From NCBI GenBank assembly GCA_008508345.1, contig QNGE01000985.1:1-64000 (forward strand): a stretch of DNA of 64,000 nt, written 5' to 3'. Position 1 is the first letter of the stretch, and each line of letters opens with the position of its first letter. The notes beneath the pieces are model-generated. The model was not told the DNA's origin, did no database searches, and saw only the letters and a list, made by a program, of their open reading frames with translations. This stretch comes from Paragonimus westermani. Taxonomy: Eukaryota; Platyhelminthes; Trematoda; Plagiorchiida; Troglotrematidae. This document shows, piece after piece, positions 35,831 to 49,035 of the stretch. The translations under genes and the position numbers were made by a program.

Positions 35831-37072
35831 GTATAATACAGAAATTTCGTATTTTGCTTGTGGTAAACAGAAACTGCCAAACGATCCAGAAACCTGACTA
35901 GTCAAACAAATTTCTCAAAGAGCTCACGTTAAGTGTCAACAAGAACGCTGCTGAGTAAGCAAGTTGCGTTACTTACAAGAAGCTTGGAAAACCGCATGAT
36001 TCTGGCAGCACCCAATTGCGACAAATTTATGCTTTATCCAAACTGGAACCAGCGCAGGAAACAGCATTCCCAAACTAATCTATGAAACCAGGCTGAAGTG
36101 ATCCCACGAATTTTGACCTGTCCGCGGGACGGTGTACAACTGATAACTTTAACATTCTCATTAAACGATCAAGTGAACTCGACTGTTTCTAGTTGGTTTC
36201 GTTAACCGTGACCATAACATATTCATCTAGGTGGATAGGGTACTCGGTTGTTGGCAGATAGACTGTCTGGTCAAACTGTCTTTAAAGTGTCATTAGTTTA
36301 CGAGCAACGCTATCATTAATATATATTTGCACATAACTCCACTAAAAATGAGTCAAAAATTACCGACATAAGTGAGGCTAACTTGATTTTATATTCAGAG
36401 CAATCATATTCGCAAGTGATTACACGGGAAAATATAAACTTTTTAACTTCCAAATAGGATCAAAGTAATCAGTGGCTATTCAAAGAGTAGTACAATTTTA
36501 TATGAAGCCTGAACTCATTTTAATAACCGGCAGTCCTGCCTCTACTCATTTTGTAGAACTGTGAGAGAGTCCGTTTTCTCAGAGTCAGATTAATGTGCAA
36601 TTAAAATATTGCAAACAGATTTTTAGAGTAAATTTGTCTTGCCATATCTAAAAAGGCTGTGGAATTAGTCAAGCTGAAAAAGGTTACCATCATTACCACT
36701 TACAATTGAGTATTTCGTTTGTAAGTTAACGACATGTTGATTTGTCCACCATGAGGTTGCAGTAGTTCCCTTTTTTCTCTCTATTTCACAGTTGAAACAG
36801 AACCGTTTTCGCACGTTTCTCATGGTTACAATTCATTTGAGCTTTATTGTCGATCACTGATACGCTGTTTTTAGCACTGACGAAATTCGTGTGTCGCCAA
36901 TGGTGTACGACAACTTTTATAAGTGGTTAGTTACTATCACATTCAGAGTGCTGCAATTGGGACACGCGTAAAAAATACCACCTACATATGTTGAATATAT
37001 CCTTCTGTCAAACCTACCTACGAAAATTGATCATGTGACTACCATCAAACAAAGAGCTGTAAATAAACTCAC

Positions 37073-37213
37073 ATTTACACTTTCCTTGTGGTGGCGGAAG
37101 TCCCCCTTCAGCGGAGTACATCATTTGACAAACGCAAACGCTTTTGTTTTGTGAATCGAAGATGCATCGACCAAGTGGCCCGCAGCCACCTGAACAAACT
37201 GGTGGGTCTGCGG
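37073..37213 (-). CDS. EGF-like domain exon
   Basis: On the minus strand an acceptor (ttgatattacag) precedes the exon and a consensus donor (gtgagttt) follows it. The 141-bp exon starts and ends in phase 1, as EGF exons usually do. It encodes one module with six cysteines in EGF spacing: C-x3-C-x5-C-x9-C-x-C-x15-C (PVCSGGCGPLGRC, then CVC, then GKC). The C5-C6 loop holds a GGLPPP insertion. No calcium-binding D-x-D/N-E pattern precedes the first cysteine, so it is probably not a cbEGF. The phase fits the transmembrane exon at 25392-25549; together they suggest a type I membrane protein with a juxtamembrane EGF. The upstream part of the gene is unidentified apart from a candidate at 46109-46329. 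Confidence 0.7.
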
Positions 37214-40200
37214 CTGTAATATCAATAGTAGAACATAGGAAAGTAGTGTGCAATGTCATCAGCCTTGAAACACGGAGGAGTTCAGTAAACATTTCCGAGA
37301 ACTCCGCATACAGGTTGCGGACTTTGTGTTAAGGCAATCAGAGTACAAATTAATTAATCAAAAAATTCGTGAAATATAACCGTTCAATTATTTTCACAAA
37401 TCACGGCTACTGTGCAATGGCTCGAAAAACAGCAATATTTAACACCGGAATCTTTTTACGGCATTTTTAGCTCATTCTATATAGTGTAAAGATATTTGAA
37501 GATAACCCACAAACAGCGTGACGTCCCCCAAACTTGAAGCAGTGTTATCTTTCAGTTTATGCTCATCTTTTGATTAGTCCAGTATGTTCGGTGTTTTCAA
37601 ATGAGTGTGAATGATCTGCAAATTATGAGCGCATTGATTGTGAATTCTTTTGCTGAAAAATTCACGGTAAATTCCCAGGAAAAACTGAACAGAAACAACA
37701 CGGTAACTAGCTGATGGGGACATCATTTCAGGAGTACCTCACAAAACCAGAACGAGAGGACAAACATGCCTGAAAGTGAGTTTTTATTCTGTAATTATTT
37801 GTTTGAAATACATAAACAGAGCGACAGAAATACAAGCGAAAAATGTAGGATCAGGATATCTTAATATGCTGCAATGCAGAGAGATCTACGAGTTGACAAC
37901 CGGTATGCGAATTGTGTTGAAGTGGGTTTACTAAATGCAAAACTTATGTTCAGGGCTTCTTTTTGATAGGATATAGCTGAAAAACGCAAGTTAGTGGAAG
38001 AGCGGCAATTCATCGTGAACGACTGTCTACTTGAATCTGGCAGCGACGTCCAGAGCTTTCTGAATCCGTATTTAAGTCAGCATATTCATAACAAAAACAG
38101 ATAGAGGGATAACGCAAAGAAGAAGACGTGATAAAGGACGACATTCCGATGTACACGCTAATCAGATGGACAGTTGGAGACGAGCACCGACACAAACGTA
38201 ATGTATGCCGACTGTTTTATCATATTTTGGCACATTGTAGGTTAGTTGCAAGGCCATGATCACTACACAGAGAATAATGTGACAGTTCAAGTGTTGAAGT
38301 GAAGTGGTGACGGGACCAAGAGGTAGAAACTCGGATACTTCTTGTCTCGTTTGTACACGAACCATGCAAGCCATGGTATTCAATGCGAAGAGTACTTTGT
38401 CTCTCACAATCGTTGGTGTACACTCACCGTCCAATCGGGCTCAATACCCTCTTTTATTTGCCAGTTTTCAGCTTACGGAAATTAGGTTGAAAGCAGAGGA
38501 ACTGGCTTGATAAGCACCTCCTCAATATCTTAAGGAACATTCACGAAGCATCGTGAAAGGATCATGTCCAATGGTGTGTACTTTATTCTGGAGTGAACAT
38601 CTGATGTATAACAGAGAAGCTGGGGGTCACTTACAACTAGTCTCTTGTTACTTACTCGTGGGTGTGTATTTCTAACTTAACTTTTGTTCGTGAGCCGTTC
38701 AGTGACCGTGAATAAGAACTAACCAGTTGAAATCCGACTTAATTTGTGTAAGACGAACCAAATTCTCGGGAAAGCCAAATCAACATTTAGTGGTTATAAA
38801 ACCGAAATACAAAGTTTGGTGGGAACCACACTTCAACTGTAGTTTCATTACGAATTGTGCCCCTAACGGCCGATAGTCCTCTGCATTCGTTCGAGGTGCA
38901 GTAGCCTATCACAAATGTGATTACGTTCACTGTCACAGTTTTCGTGTTCGCTGCCATCCTTGTGTATGAATTGAAAGTGTTAGTGTGTATTGACTAACGT
39001 TTGAATAGAGTACAAGAACGTTTGACTGAACAGTAGAGACAATGTTCACAAGTAGGTTATAGAAGCAAACTACATTTCACAGTTCAGTAAAACTGAGCAG
39101 CCATACTTACACAATCTGTTGGCTCTCACTGTTTATTTCAGGTGTATGAATAATATTAACTTGAAATGTGGGTGAGGTGGGGCAAAAATCTATCGCAAAG
39201 CTTACGATTAGTTCACATGGTTTATACTGCACGCATCAATGTCTAATGCACGTGGATGGAACCTGGGAAGCTATCCGTTGTTCAAGCAATGAAAAACTAG
39301 TTTCAGTGGTAAAAATAAATAGTTTTTTGGAGCTGGTGAAGGTTGTGGTCCAGTGGGTTACACATAAAGTTCTGCTTCAGCAGTCCATGTAGGCAGCTTT
39401 GTGTTCTATGTATATCTCATTTGAGCAGAATGGTTACTCAGAATATTACAGTCGGACAGCGAAGATTTTCTCTTTCTGGATTTTCAATATGTGCTGTGAC
39501 GTGTTGTTACAACCGTGGCAAAAGTTTGTCGGTGTGCGTGGTTGAAAATGAGCCACACGGTTTTCACATTGCAGGTGACTTCACATGTGTACTAAATGTT
39601 CATGCGTCAACCTCCGAAGTTTATCAGAACGTTGTTCACTGGATGGAAATTTCTGTCACTTCACTGAGTGTATCATTGAAAACCGAAATCAAAGCGTAAG
39701 ATGTAGACAACTTAACACAAGCTGGACTCAAAAGTGTGCACATTTACTAAACTCTGCACATGAGGTCCAGTTGCGAAACATTTTCGTATCATTCGGATTC
39801 AAGTGGGTGACGGAAACAGAATGTCCAAACATGGGAAGCCTCTCGTAAGCCAGGCTATGAGGCTCGAGTGGGAGCTTGAAAATGTTTCAGTGAGATTCAC
39901 TGCTCGTGAACGATATATTGCGAGGTAGTGGGAAAAATCCACTCTGACCAGTTGGTACTTTGTCACCGACAACCTATCGGTTGACGTTGTGAATACCAGC
40001 CATCTCGCCACGTGTAATCAATATCGAAATCATCTCTCCAAGGGATACTAGTCCAAGGAGCCACGTCAATGTACCTCGCTTATTAAGACGATAATGTTTG
40101 CTTGGGCAACCTAACAAAAATCTGGTTTCTGTCTTTCATCAAACAATAGTTACAATTAAATTGAGGTGTTCTTTTGTCCTGTAAAGCCATTTACATTTAA

Positions 40201-43200
40201 ACAGAACCTGATATTCCGTAAAGTGAGCATATAAAAAATTTGTGTGATATACAGTATGTGATTTTGCAGTCTTATTATGGTCTAACTCTTGACAACATCA
40301 GCATAGATCAACTTAGATGTAAACAATTTAAAATCAAATTCAGGCAACTGTCACCCGAGTAATACTGCGGAATTAAAATACCAGCGTTATGAAAAGTACT
40401 ACTGGTAGTACTAGCACCCATTTGAATTGGGTTAAGGCAGTGTCTACACAATTTTTGCTTCACGAAAACCCAACTGTTGAAGTCTGAAGTTTCGGGGTTA
40501 ATTTTCATTGTCAGAGTCATACTGATCGTATTGTGCCAGGACGGATTAGCTCGTAATTCACGTATAATCGTGGTGATAACGGCTAGTCTTCGATATTCCA
40601 GTGAATTTCCTACCACTTGTTAGTTCACCTTATTAGTTCAGATGGTCACTTTTTCATTTCTTCATTGATATCCGTCATAATTACGTAGGAGTAGAATACG
40701 TAAATGCCGTAGTGATAAATAGAATGTCATCTAATTGCTAACACCTAACACCACATAGTAGCTTAGAAAATTATATCATTTAAGGGCTTGAGGTAAATTA
40801 AATTCCCGATATCACTACTGATCTACGAACTTCAATGCGTCTTAGATAAATCATGAAACAAACTTGTAATGGAGATGGAATTTGCAACAAGTAGCCTGGA
40901 TTAAATTCACCACAGGATGGATGAACTAATATGATGCAGCCTCAGCCATCTTGAAATGATTTGTGAATTTTCCTAATTTACTGATTGGAAACTAGGGTAC
41001 CTGAATGTATTACTGGGCTGGTAGAAACTTCATGGACTAAAGGTTTTTGATGGTGTTCAACTGTCTTCATTGTGAAGCATCATTTTTAATGCCCCAACAC
41101 ACAATCAGGTACACAAGAAAAGTTGCAGCCTTTGTCAGTCTCTAATCATCAAATGAGTTTTGTGAACAGTTTGTCTTACCGAACGATAGTGGGACGTCAG
41201 TCGCTAGATTTATCCTCAAAAGAGTAGTTTATTGCGGAACAACTTAGCATTGCGTCCCGACTAATACGTGCGATGAACACTAAGCGTCTAATCATTTGAA
41301 CTAGATTCGAAAATTCCCCAACCCTTTTCAGCTCGTTGGCTTGCAAATGATCATACAGGCAGGGTCAAGTAAAACACCTATTTAACATTTGTCAATCAAA
41401 ACACTTGAGGATCGTTTGTGTTCTGTGTCACTTGTTTTCTTGTTAATCGCTGAAAGTGGCCACTCTAAAGGTTACATTAAGAAATACATGTTTGAAATAA
41501 ATTACAAAGTTAAAAAACTGTCGATATTAATTGAAAGAGAGAGCGCTGGATAGAAATTGCGATTGCTTCGCAGCGTGATGTAGCTCCTATAATTAAAATG
41601 GTTGAATTTACCTTATATAAACCGATTTTTTGAAAATGTCAGGTGTTAAAATACGCTTGGCGTTTTGTTCACTACGGATAACTGCACTTGTGCCTCACTT
41701 AAAAAACGTTTAAGACATTTGCAAAAGTGAAGGAAACACGCTCCATCATTTCGCACGACCTCCTCTGATTTTTAGCATATTTTTGTGGCTTCTACCTATT
41801 GTTTATGTGTCCCACAGCTTTGCGTGTTCTATGAACACTATACTTCAATTCCTGCTGGGTATCTCTAACGAACGTTCACCGATAGGAACAGGCTGCATGG
41901 CGTAATGTACCGCGTCGGGCGGTTCAATATAATGATTTTAAAAACCTCCACGAAATCATTGTTACGATGTTAATAGAATACAACACAGAACAACCTTTTT
42001 GCGAGTACGATTTGAGTAACACTTACGGATACGCTGACGACATTAAGAGCTAGTTAGTAATTAACGAAACCGAGTTGAAAGCTATATTACATCGGTTTTA
42101 TTTCAATCACGTTTCATTTTTATGTTAAGTAAATCAGTGTATTATTTTAAAAATGGCATTGCATTGATTTTATTGTGAACGTTTAACAGAAGCTGTTCTT
42201 TTTGGAACAACCCACATGTGAACTGAAAGTTTCAACATGGGAAACCCACCCTGTTTTATGGAAAGCAGGTATTACTGTGTCCTTTGAATTGCAACAGCAG
42301 AAACTTCCGGTGTTATGCCATAAATCATCATGACAATTAACACATTTCAGTGTATTTATGTTGGTAGAAACATGTATTGTAGATTCATCACGAAAGTATC
42401 CGGGTATCGCTGTCTCACACCTGAAGCAACAATGACTGATGCGAACTTTTCGTTCACAGGTTAATTCGTTTGAAGCAGCTGTGTACCAACGAATTCTGTG
42501 ACTGATTTCTCTCAGCAAGCTATCGTGCAAAAACTTATCAAAGGTTTTCAAAAATTCACTCCTGCGACATATATGGAGCTTCTTCTGAAGTTGCTTTGTT
42601 ACTGAAGTAGCCAACTAGAAATCTTTTCTTTAACAGATTTGGTGCTTGCTCGACATCAGTGAGAAACATGTTTGTGACCGTCACAGTATGAAACAGATGT
42701 AAATCGGTTGTTAATGTAAAAATTCATTCTTGCTCAAACCAACCCCTGTAGTGCATGTCTAACAATTGTAGAAACAGTGAAACGCTCTACTCCAATGATT
42801 GAGCGAATTTTGAAGGTCAGAATTTTTACTCGGTTTCTGGAAAGACGATTATTGACCCAAGCAGTGATCAGCACTACGTTCCACGTTAGAAAGCAGAGAA
42901 TTGAATTAACTGACAATTTTGGTACACAAAGTTGCATGAAAGTAGACCATAAGTAATAGACAATGGAGTATCACTCGAGTACAAAAATCACCTAACTGAA
43001 GTTCAGATGTGATCTTTCACAGTTCTGCTCATTACCACTATAGCTATGCGTCGGTTATAAAAACGTCTGCATTATTTAAACATTGTGCGTCCCTTGGAAA
43101 AACGGTTGATGCAGGTGGTTGCGAGCAACTAACGATTTGTGCACATTGTTGGCCCGAATAGAACAGGCCCATTTAAAGTGAATCATACAAATGCCAGAGT

Positions 43201-46108
43201 TGTCAGTTCGAACAGCGGCAGTTGTGAACTATCCGCAGACCTGTGCGAATATGAGACTCAGAGTCAGCGTGATTCGCACTACAGTTCAGTTCAAATTCAC
43301 ACTGTACAGGATAAACCTGGATGACTTCTTGAAATGATGTTAGGAATTTCTTCGCAATCCCTTTCTCATGGTACGTATGAACGCGGTGACTCAAGAAGAG
43401 AGTTCACACGTTCTGACGTTTCATAAAATACGGACGCCTCAACCAAGCACATACATGTCATAATAAAATGAACGTTTTTCATTGTCGAAAACTTTCTTGT
43501 TTATTTAGGTTCACTTCACAAAAGGCATTTACGCGTAAGAGGTGCGTAACAGAACTACTAACTTATTAAAGATGTTGTCTGTTTGAGTACTACTCAACAA
43601 CCGGTGGATCCAGGCGGCCACTACGTCCATCGTTGAGCACAGTCCATAGCTATTGTTCACCTGTTGGTTCGCCTCTATCATTTCGATCGAAGTCCAAATA
43701 ATGGCAAGACTTAATAAGTATTCAGTACATAAAAATACTGAAGGTATTCAAGATTTGGTGCAATATACTTTGTACGCACCTAAAATACATGCGTCCGCTG
43801 TCAACACATTTTCCAAACTTTTCAGCGATGTGTTCCTTTCAAATTTCTTCTATTTTTGCCTCATGCTTTTTGTTCCGAAAAAATCTCCTGAGAATACATC
43901 TAGTTCTCTACATACGTTTGAACATTTCAATTATGTTCTTTCAAATTTCGGATTTCCTGATTCCCCAGTAACTTCACAAGATGCAATAAACTGCATCTGA
44001 TGACGGTAAAGGGATTATAGTGCATTGGGCTGATGCACAGTATATAATCCTACAATACTGATGGGATAAATTTCTTACTTGAAAGTGTTGTTTCTCATAA
44101 TGTCGTTGTTTAATATGATGAATGTCTTTTGTGAACTATCAGCACAAACGTTATCATATATGCAGTTGAAAATTTTTAGGTTCGTCGTTAGGAAGTTTCG
44201 TTCTACAATATGATCTTGCCTAAGAATCGAAGTTCATGACACGGAGTTTCGACCTAATGTCGATCGATTCTCATTTCTGCTCAAAGATCCCACTCCAACA
44301 TCTGTTGATGAGTTGTAATCGGCTGAGTTTGCCTCAATATTTCCATGGCTTTGTTTCCATTTTTGCCTCAAAAAAGAGAAACCCTCTTTCTGATTATCAC
44401 TTTTAAACAAAATTGTTTTGACTGACGGTCAAAATTCTGTTGCGGCTTGTGTGTTGCGTGAATGTGTTCAAGTTGAAAACTGATGATCTTCACTTTTTGG
44501 AATGTGACTTGTCATTACAACTATAAATAAATTGTCTTTATATCTAACGGATCGATGGTTGCACTTCCAGTGACCATCCATCCACAATGGGGATTTGCTA
44601 CTTAAGCGTACCCTGTTGACATCCGACATCGACGAATCAAATGTGTGTATTACGAGCTGTCTACTTCTGCAGATGCGCTCAGCTTTTGGAGAATGAAAAT
44701 TTCACTTGTCTTTCGGTGCAATTTTACTAGTCTACTGATCAAATATGAACTTTTTAGGATTTTAGCTGTTTTTTCGGCTGCACGCAAAGACTAGAATAGA
44801 TAAATACGAAACGCAAAGTGCTGTCATAAACAGCTATTTGATTTCCTGCTTTCCCGAAAGAATTATAGTGCCTTCTACATTCCGTGCATTATACGTGCAT
44901 TCTGGTGAACTTCATTTCGTAGATTTGAAGAGCTTGTCACGTTCCACTTCTGTCCAAAATGTCATTCAAAACCACAACTTTGTTCCGTTGCAGGTGTCGC
45001 GTGGGGTTTTGTAGTTGCCACATACGGATTATTCCGGTCTGTTTCTGAATAACCACTATGCCTTGAGCACATTCATCTCAGACCAGGGTTGGTCAGAGGT
45101 GTAGCTCACAATCGCATTATATACAGACTACATGAATACTGCATATCGGAAGACATTTAACAGAGGAGTTGCTTGTACGTTAATCGACATGGACGTCTTT
45201 TCACTGCTCACAGTTGAGAGGTCGGTCAAATGGTTGAATTTGTCGGATTGCGTTGACTGCACCCAGACGTTCTGTACGGAATGGCGTTGCTGTGAACCTC
45301 ATGTTTACTTTAAAAGGTGTCATAATTTCCCTTAATTAAGCTGACCTCGATAGTAATGCTAGTATTGTTTCAGTTCATTACGGAGATACAGTTCGTACAA
45401 AAACAAAAGAAAATCTGACGAAACTTCTTGAACAATGCGTCTCCGAAGTCCACAGAATTATCCTGAAATCGTAGAAATTATTTTGATCGTGGCCACAAGG
45501 TTTGACCAACTAGCGGAATAGCACTGAACAGCCCTTATGCTGGCGTGTCTGTAGAACAGTTGGTGCAGGTGGTGCTAAGGTGTAACCCATTTTTATCGAC
45601 CAAAACGTACGTAATCCATATGACTATTTCATATTTAAGATTGGCCTTTGTCAAATTACAGGCATTTGGACAATCAAAGACAAGGGCTTGCGGGAGTCAA
45701 CGCCACAGCAACTTAGACTCACTCAAACTGTGACCGGTGTAGAGACTGTAAGTCAGAATTTAGCTTAGTTGTTTGACTACCAATACACTTGTGATGTGCA
45801 TATTACTCACTGCATCACAACGTTGTTGACTCACTCGCTAGGTTATTACTACTGCGTAAAACTCGCCCTCTAAATTTGTGAGTACTATTGCGTATCTCGT
45901 GCCAAGGCATAGGACCATTAATCGCATACCGTCTATGGCTTTTCATCAAACCGATCAAAATAGTTCGGAAAGCCTCTCGGTTTCACTCAACTATCAATGT
46001 CCGGCAGACGGTAACTGATCGAAGCCGATCGAAGCTGATTCGGTAGCATTGCCCTTCAACTCGACAGATATCAAAACCGCACCAGGTGATACACGATTTC
46101 GTAGATAC
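37214..46108. other. Long region, probably intronic or intergenic
   Basis: Several minus-strand frames were checked as possible further exons of the EGF gene (38162-38434, 40308-40616), and none has convincing splice signals plus a motif. The plus-strand cysteine-rich frame at 39585-39848 lies beside acceptor-like and donor-like sites (ttcacattgcag, gcgtaagatg), but its frame has a stop just inside the proposed exon. One longer minus frame at 42183-42614 is listed separately. Confidence 0.45.
42183..42614 (-). CDS. Hypothetical ORF, 143 codons, cysteine-rich
   Basis: This is the longest open frame in the window outside mobile elements and their antisense shadows. It has a basic N-terminal part (MATSVTKQLQKKLHICRR when read from its TTG) and two CxxC pairs about 27 residues apart (CFRC and CVNC), a spacing compatible with a zinc ribbon, followed by a CCC cluster. 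There is no ATG at its start; an acceptor-like atttctag precedes it, so it could be a last exon. By rough count of stop frequency, a chance frame of this length is expected once or twice in a window this size. No family recognised. Confidence 0.25.
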   Translation of the reverse strand: MATSVTKQLQKKLHICRRSEFLKTFDKFLHDSLLREISHRIRWYTAASNELTCERKVRISHCCFRCETAIPGYFRDESTIHVSTNINTLKCVNCHDDLWHNTGSFCCCNSKDTVIPAFHKTGWVSHVETFSSHVGCSKKNSFC

Positions 46109-46329
46109 CTTCATTTGGCCCTGATTTGTGACAGTTAGATTTTGAGTAGTTCATTTGATTTGCTGATAGGGAGTTATGCACACTAACGTACTGTTTATTC
46201 ACAGTGTTCTGCACCTGTACATCTGTATTAGTAAATTCTCTAGAAGTTTGCGGGTACGACCTACCAATCTTACTCTTAGTGTGTTCCGCCACTACACTGT
46301 TGAAAGGCTTAGGATGTTCACTGGTTGTT
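46109..46329 (-). CDS. Candidate exon upstream of the EGF exon
   Basis: On the minus strand a tgctatacag acceptor and a gtatctac donor bound a 221-bp open segment encoding about 73 polar, Ser/Thr/Asn-rich residues (for example KPFNSVVAEHTKSK and NTVNKQYVSVHNS). It ends in phase 1, which is what the EGF exon at 37073-37213 requires; a one-in-three match by chance. The composition would fit an extracellular stalk. No domain is recognised and the donor is not the strongest type, so the assignment is tentative. Confidence 0.28.
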
Positions 46330-48779
46330 CTGTATAGCATTGTTGTCTGTTCTTAATTTACGCTGCTCGTCAGATAGCCATTATGCTTCCAGATTCAATG
46401 TGGGTGAGAATGTTAGCTGCTGTGTCCTCTTAAGCACACTGAGACGACAACCAATCAGCATAGGGGTTCCGTCCGTAATTCTCCCACGTGTACTTATTCT
46501 GATGAACAGAGGCAGAATAGCGGTGCCAGATCGCCCAAAAGAGAAATCTGTGTAGTGCGGTATCACATAAAAACAACCTACTTTGGCGGTCTGATCGGGA
46601 GTTGATTTGTACCACCATGGTTAAAGACTCTGTTTGTAGAGGACAGAACTATATGCAACTGAGATGCAGTTCATATGCTCACACATCTCAGTGTATGGAC
46701 GCACTTAAACAATCTGACTTTATATGGGACGAGACATTTTGTGGTCGCCTGGTACGAGTCATGTCGCGTATGTGCATGCTGCTTCAGACTCACCCGAATC
46801 CCATTTTTTCAAAACTGAGTCTCTCCCAATTTAACACAGCCGTCGAATCACTCGTTAGTAGTATTTTATAGTTTAACAGATTGGTGCAATCGATGCGACC
46901 GTCTCCAGTAATGGTTATTGTGTCCGTACCGTTTGTTTCGGCTCTCCAATGGACTTACTTAATACGAAGTCCTTATCAAGGTGTACTGGATGATGTAGGA
47001 ATTGGAGACAAATATGTGCGGAGGTTCACTTTGTACTGAGAAATGTTACAATATCATCGTTTTCGGGTTCGTTCCATTACTTACCTCTCTTCTACGTTAA
47101 ACCATTTAAGTGGCGAGAAGGACTAACGATCATCCTTATACAGCGGCCCATGAAAGTTACGATATTTCAAAACCTTCGTTTCCAATCATACTCACTCGAA
47201 AGAGGGTGACAGTCTTCCTTCCTGGATTGTCGCTACGCAAGTTACCAACAAGAGTTCGAAAGTATCAATCGCTGATCATTTTACCCGTTAAGGTCTGTTG
47301 CTTCAACCAAATTGAGGCGGTAATCATGAAATTGCCTAACGAAGTGAACATGTTACATTCAGCAGAGAAGATTGCGCATATCGGATGTTGTACATAAAAT
47401 TTTGTGGTTGAGAGTTAACAGTTAGTTATTAGTGTAGCGGTTGACTTGTTCGCAGCACAATCACAATGGTCAGAAAACAACTGCCGATCCAATGTGGGAT
47501 GTGTATCATTTTCAAGCTTTAATGAACGTGAAAGTCGAGTTTACCAGCTCTTCCTGAATGGACTAACCAAATAGTTTATGTTGTTACTAGAGTTGCAATC
47601 AAATGTGTCTAACAAGTATTATTTACCTGAACCCTTAAACGTGCTAACTTAACCAACAACAAGGATAGTCAATGTTTCAAATTGTGTTTTTCAAATTCCG
47701 GTCGAAATTGAGAGAATGGAAACAGTTAGTTCGAGGCACCTAGTTACTCATGGTGCAAATGATTCTCAGAAGCGATACGGGCCATCAAACAAATCCAAAC
47801 AAGGTGATCACCTTTTATCAGCAGGGTATGCATTGAATTCACAGTGAAGTGCACCTAACCACTGTGTAGGCTGGTAAAACTTTCAATTTTCTCTCTGACC
47901 TAATTGTTCATAACAGTTTTTGAGTCTCACAATACTACGTTTTTTGAGGGTGCAGATTGCACAAACGAGAAATCTTCTCATGTCCATGGCTTAATGAAAA
48001 CACTACCTGTGTGTACACAGAGCAAAGCCAGTACAACGTTCTGAGCTTGCTGGATGTAAAACATGTATCAGCTTGTCCGTGGACGGATGTGAACATCGAT
48101 CGTTAACTCGCCTGCTTTCTTAAAACATAATTCATACTAGTGGTCCAATATGATATACCTGCAAAAGTGGTACACGTTCACTTACAAGCACCGTTACTAG
48201 ACGACAACCATGTATAGGTACGTGACCGTGTCCATAGGAAGTTGCTAATCATTTCGACGACTGTGATGTGGTGAACAATCATTAGACGACGATAAGGGTT
48301 AAGCAATTCATTTAGTAAAATAATATTGTGCTAGATCTATCAACAAAGATTCATGGATCACGGGGTGTTGAACTGTTACAACAGACGGATGAACAGTTTG
48401 CTTGTTACAACTATCTGAACACAAATAGAAGCTAGATTCTTTGCAAGTGAAATTTCACTAATAACTGATGGGCTAAACATTTTGGTAGGATATTCATTCA
48501 ACCCATTTAAAAGTGGGTGTACGAAAAATCAGCACGCCTGAATAGGAATGACCACAGATTATCCGTTCCCGATGCAGTTGCAACCGCCAAAAAGAACATG
48601 AAGAAAATTCGTTTCAGTCCTCTCCAGATTCTCGCAGTATTCATAAGAAATCCATTTTGCAAACAGTCGTTTTCGGTCATTCTCATCAGGCTTTTGCAAC
48701 TACACAAAGTAAGGGTGAGTATTTTTGGATATTATAACGAGTCGAATAGGTCAATGAAAATCACGGAAGTGGTACATAT
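46330..48779. other. Region without a supported gene
   Basis: A plus-strand frame at 46602-46871 has an ATG in a good context (accaccATGG) and 85 codons after it but no recognised motif. A 95-codon plus frame lies at 47110-47397. The rest shows nothing. Confidence 0.45.
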
Positions 48780-49035
48780 CACAGTCTGTTGGAGGAGGGT
48801 GGGAGTGTTGGTGAGTGCGTTAGTTACACATGGGCCTACCATAGAATATGCGTTCGTCAGTGTCAAGTGTTTCACGCTTGCTCGGATCTCAGATGGATGT
48901 GGATTGATTGGCCAAGGGAGGTGGAGGGATTGTACGAACTGCTTTTTGGGGCTTGTGAAGTCTGGTGGCCACCGTGTCGGTCCGTGTTACACCAACGCGT
49001 TCGCAAACACTCCTACCCTCCTCCAATAGACTGTG
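48780..49035. mobile_element. MITE-like element with long terminal inverted repeats
   Basis: The ends are inverted copies of each other: the left end (48780-48821) reads cacagtctgttggaggaggg and the right end (48994-49035) is its reverse complement with about six mismatches in 42 bp; weaker pairing continues to roughly 58 bp. The internal part of about 150 bp has no transposase. Length, long TIRs and lack of coding fit a non-autonomous DNA transposon. The target duplication is unclear: both flanks next to the element have at, which would be a two-base duplication but could be chance. The superfamily cannot be named. The plus frames at 48517-49061 run through it and are not genes. Confidence 0.8.

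Noticed and set aside
38417..38480. Small minus-strand exon ending in a gtgagtgt donor
   Set aside because: The donor is good but the acceptor has no pyrimidine tract and the reading is only about 15 residues.
39585..39848. Cysteine-rich plus-strand frame resembling an EGF exon
   Set aside because: Cysteine spacing does not fit EGF, a stop lies just inside the putative acceptor in this frame, and the strand is opposite to the EGF gene.
48517..49029. 170-codon plus-strand ORF
   Set aside because: It runs into the inverted-repeat element at 48780-49035 and has no recognisable domain; no ATG-based coding signal.
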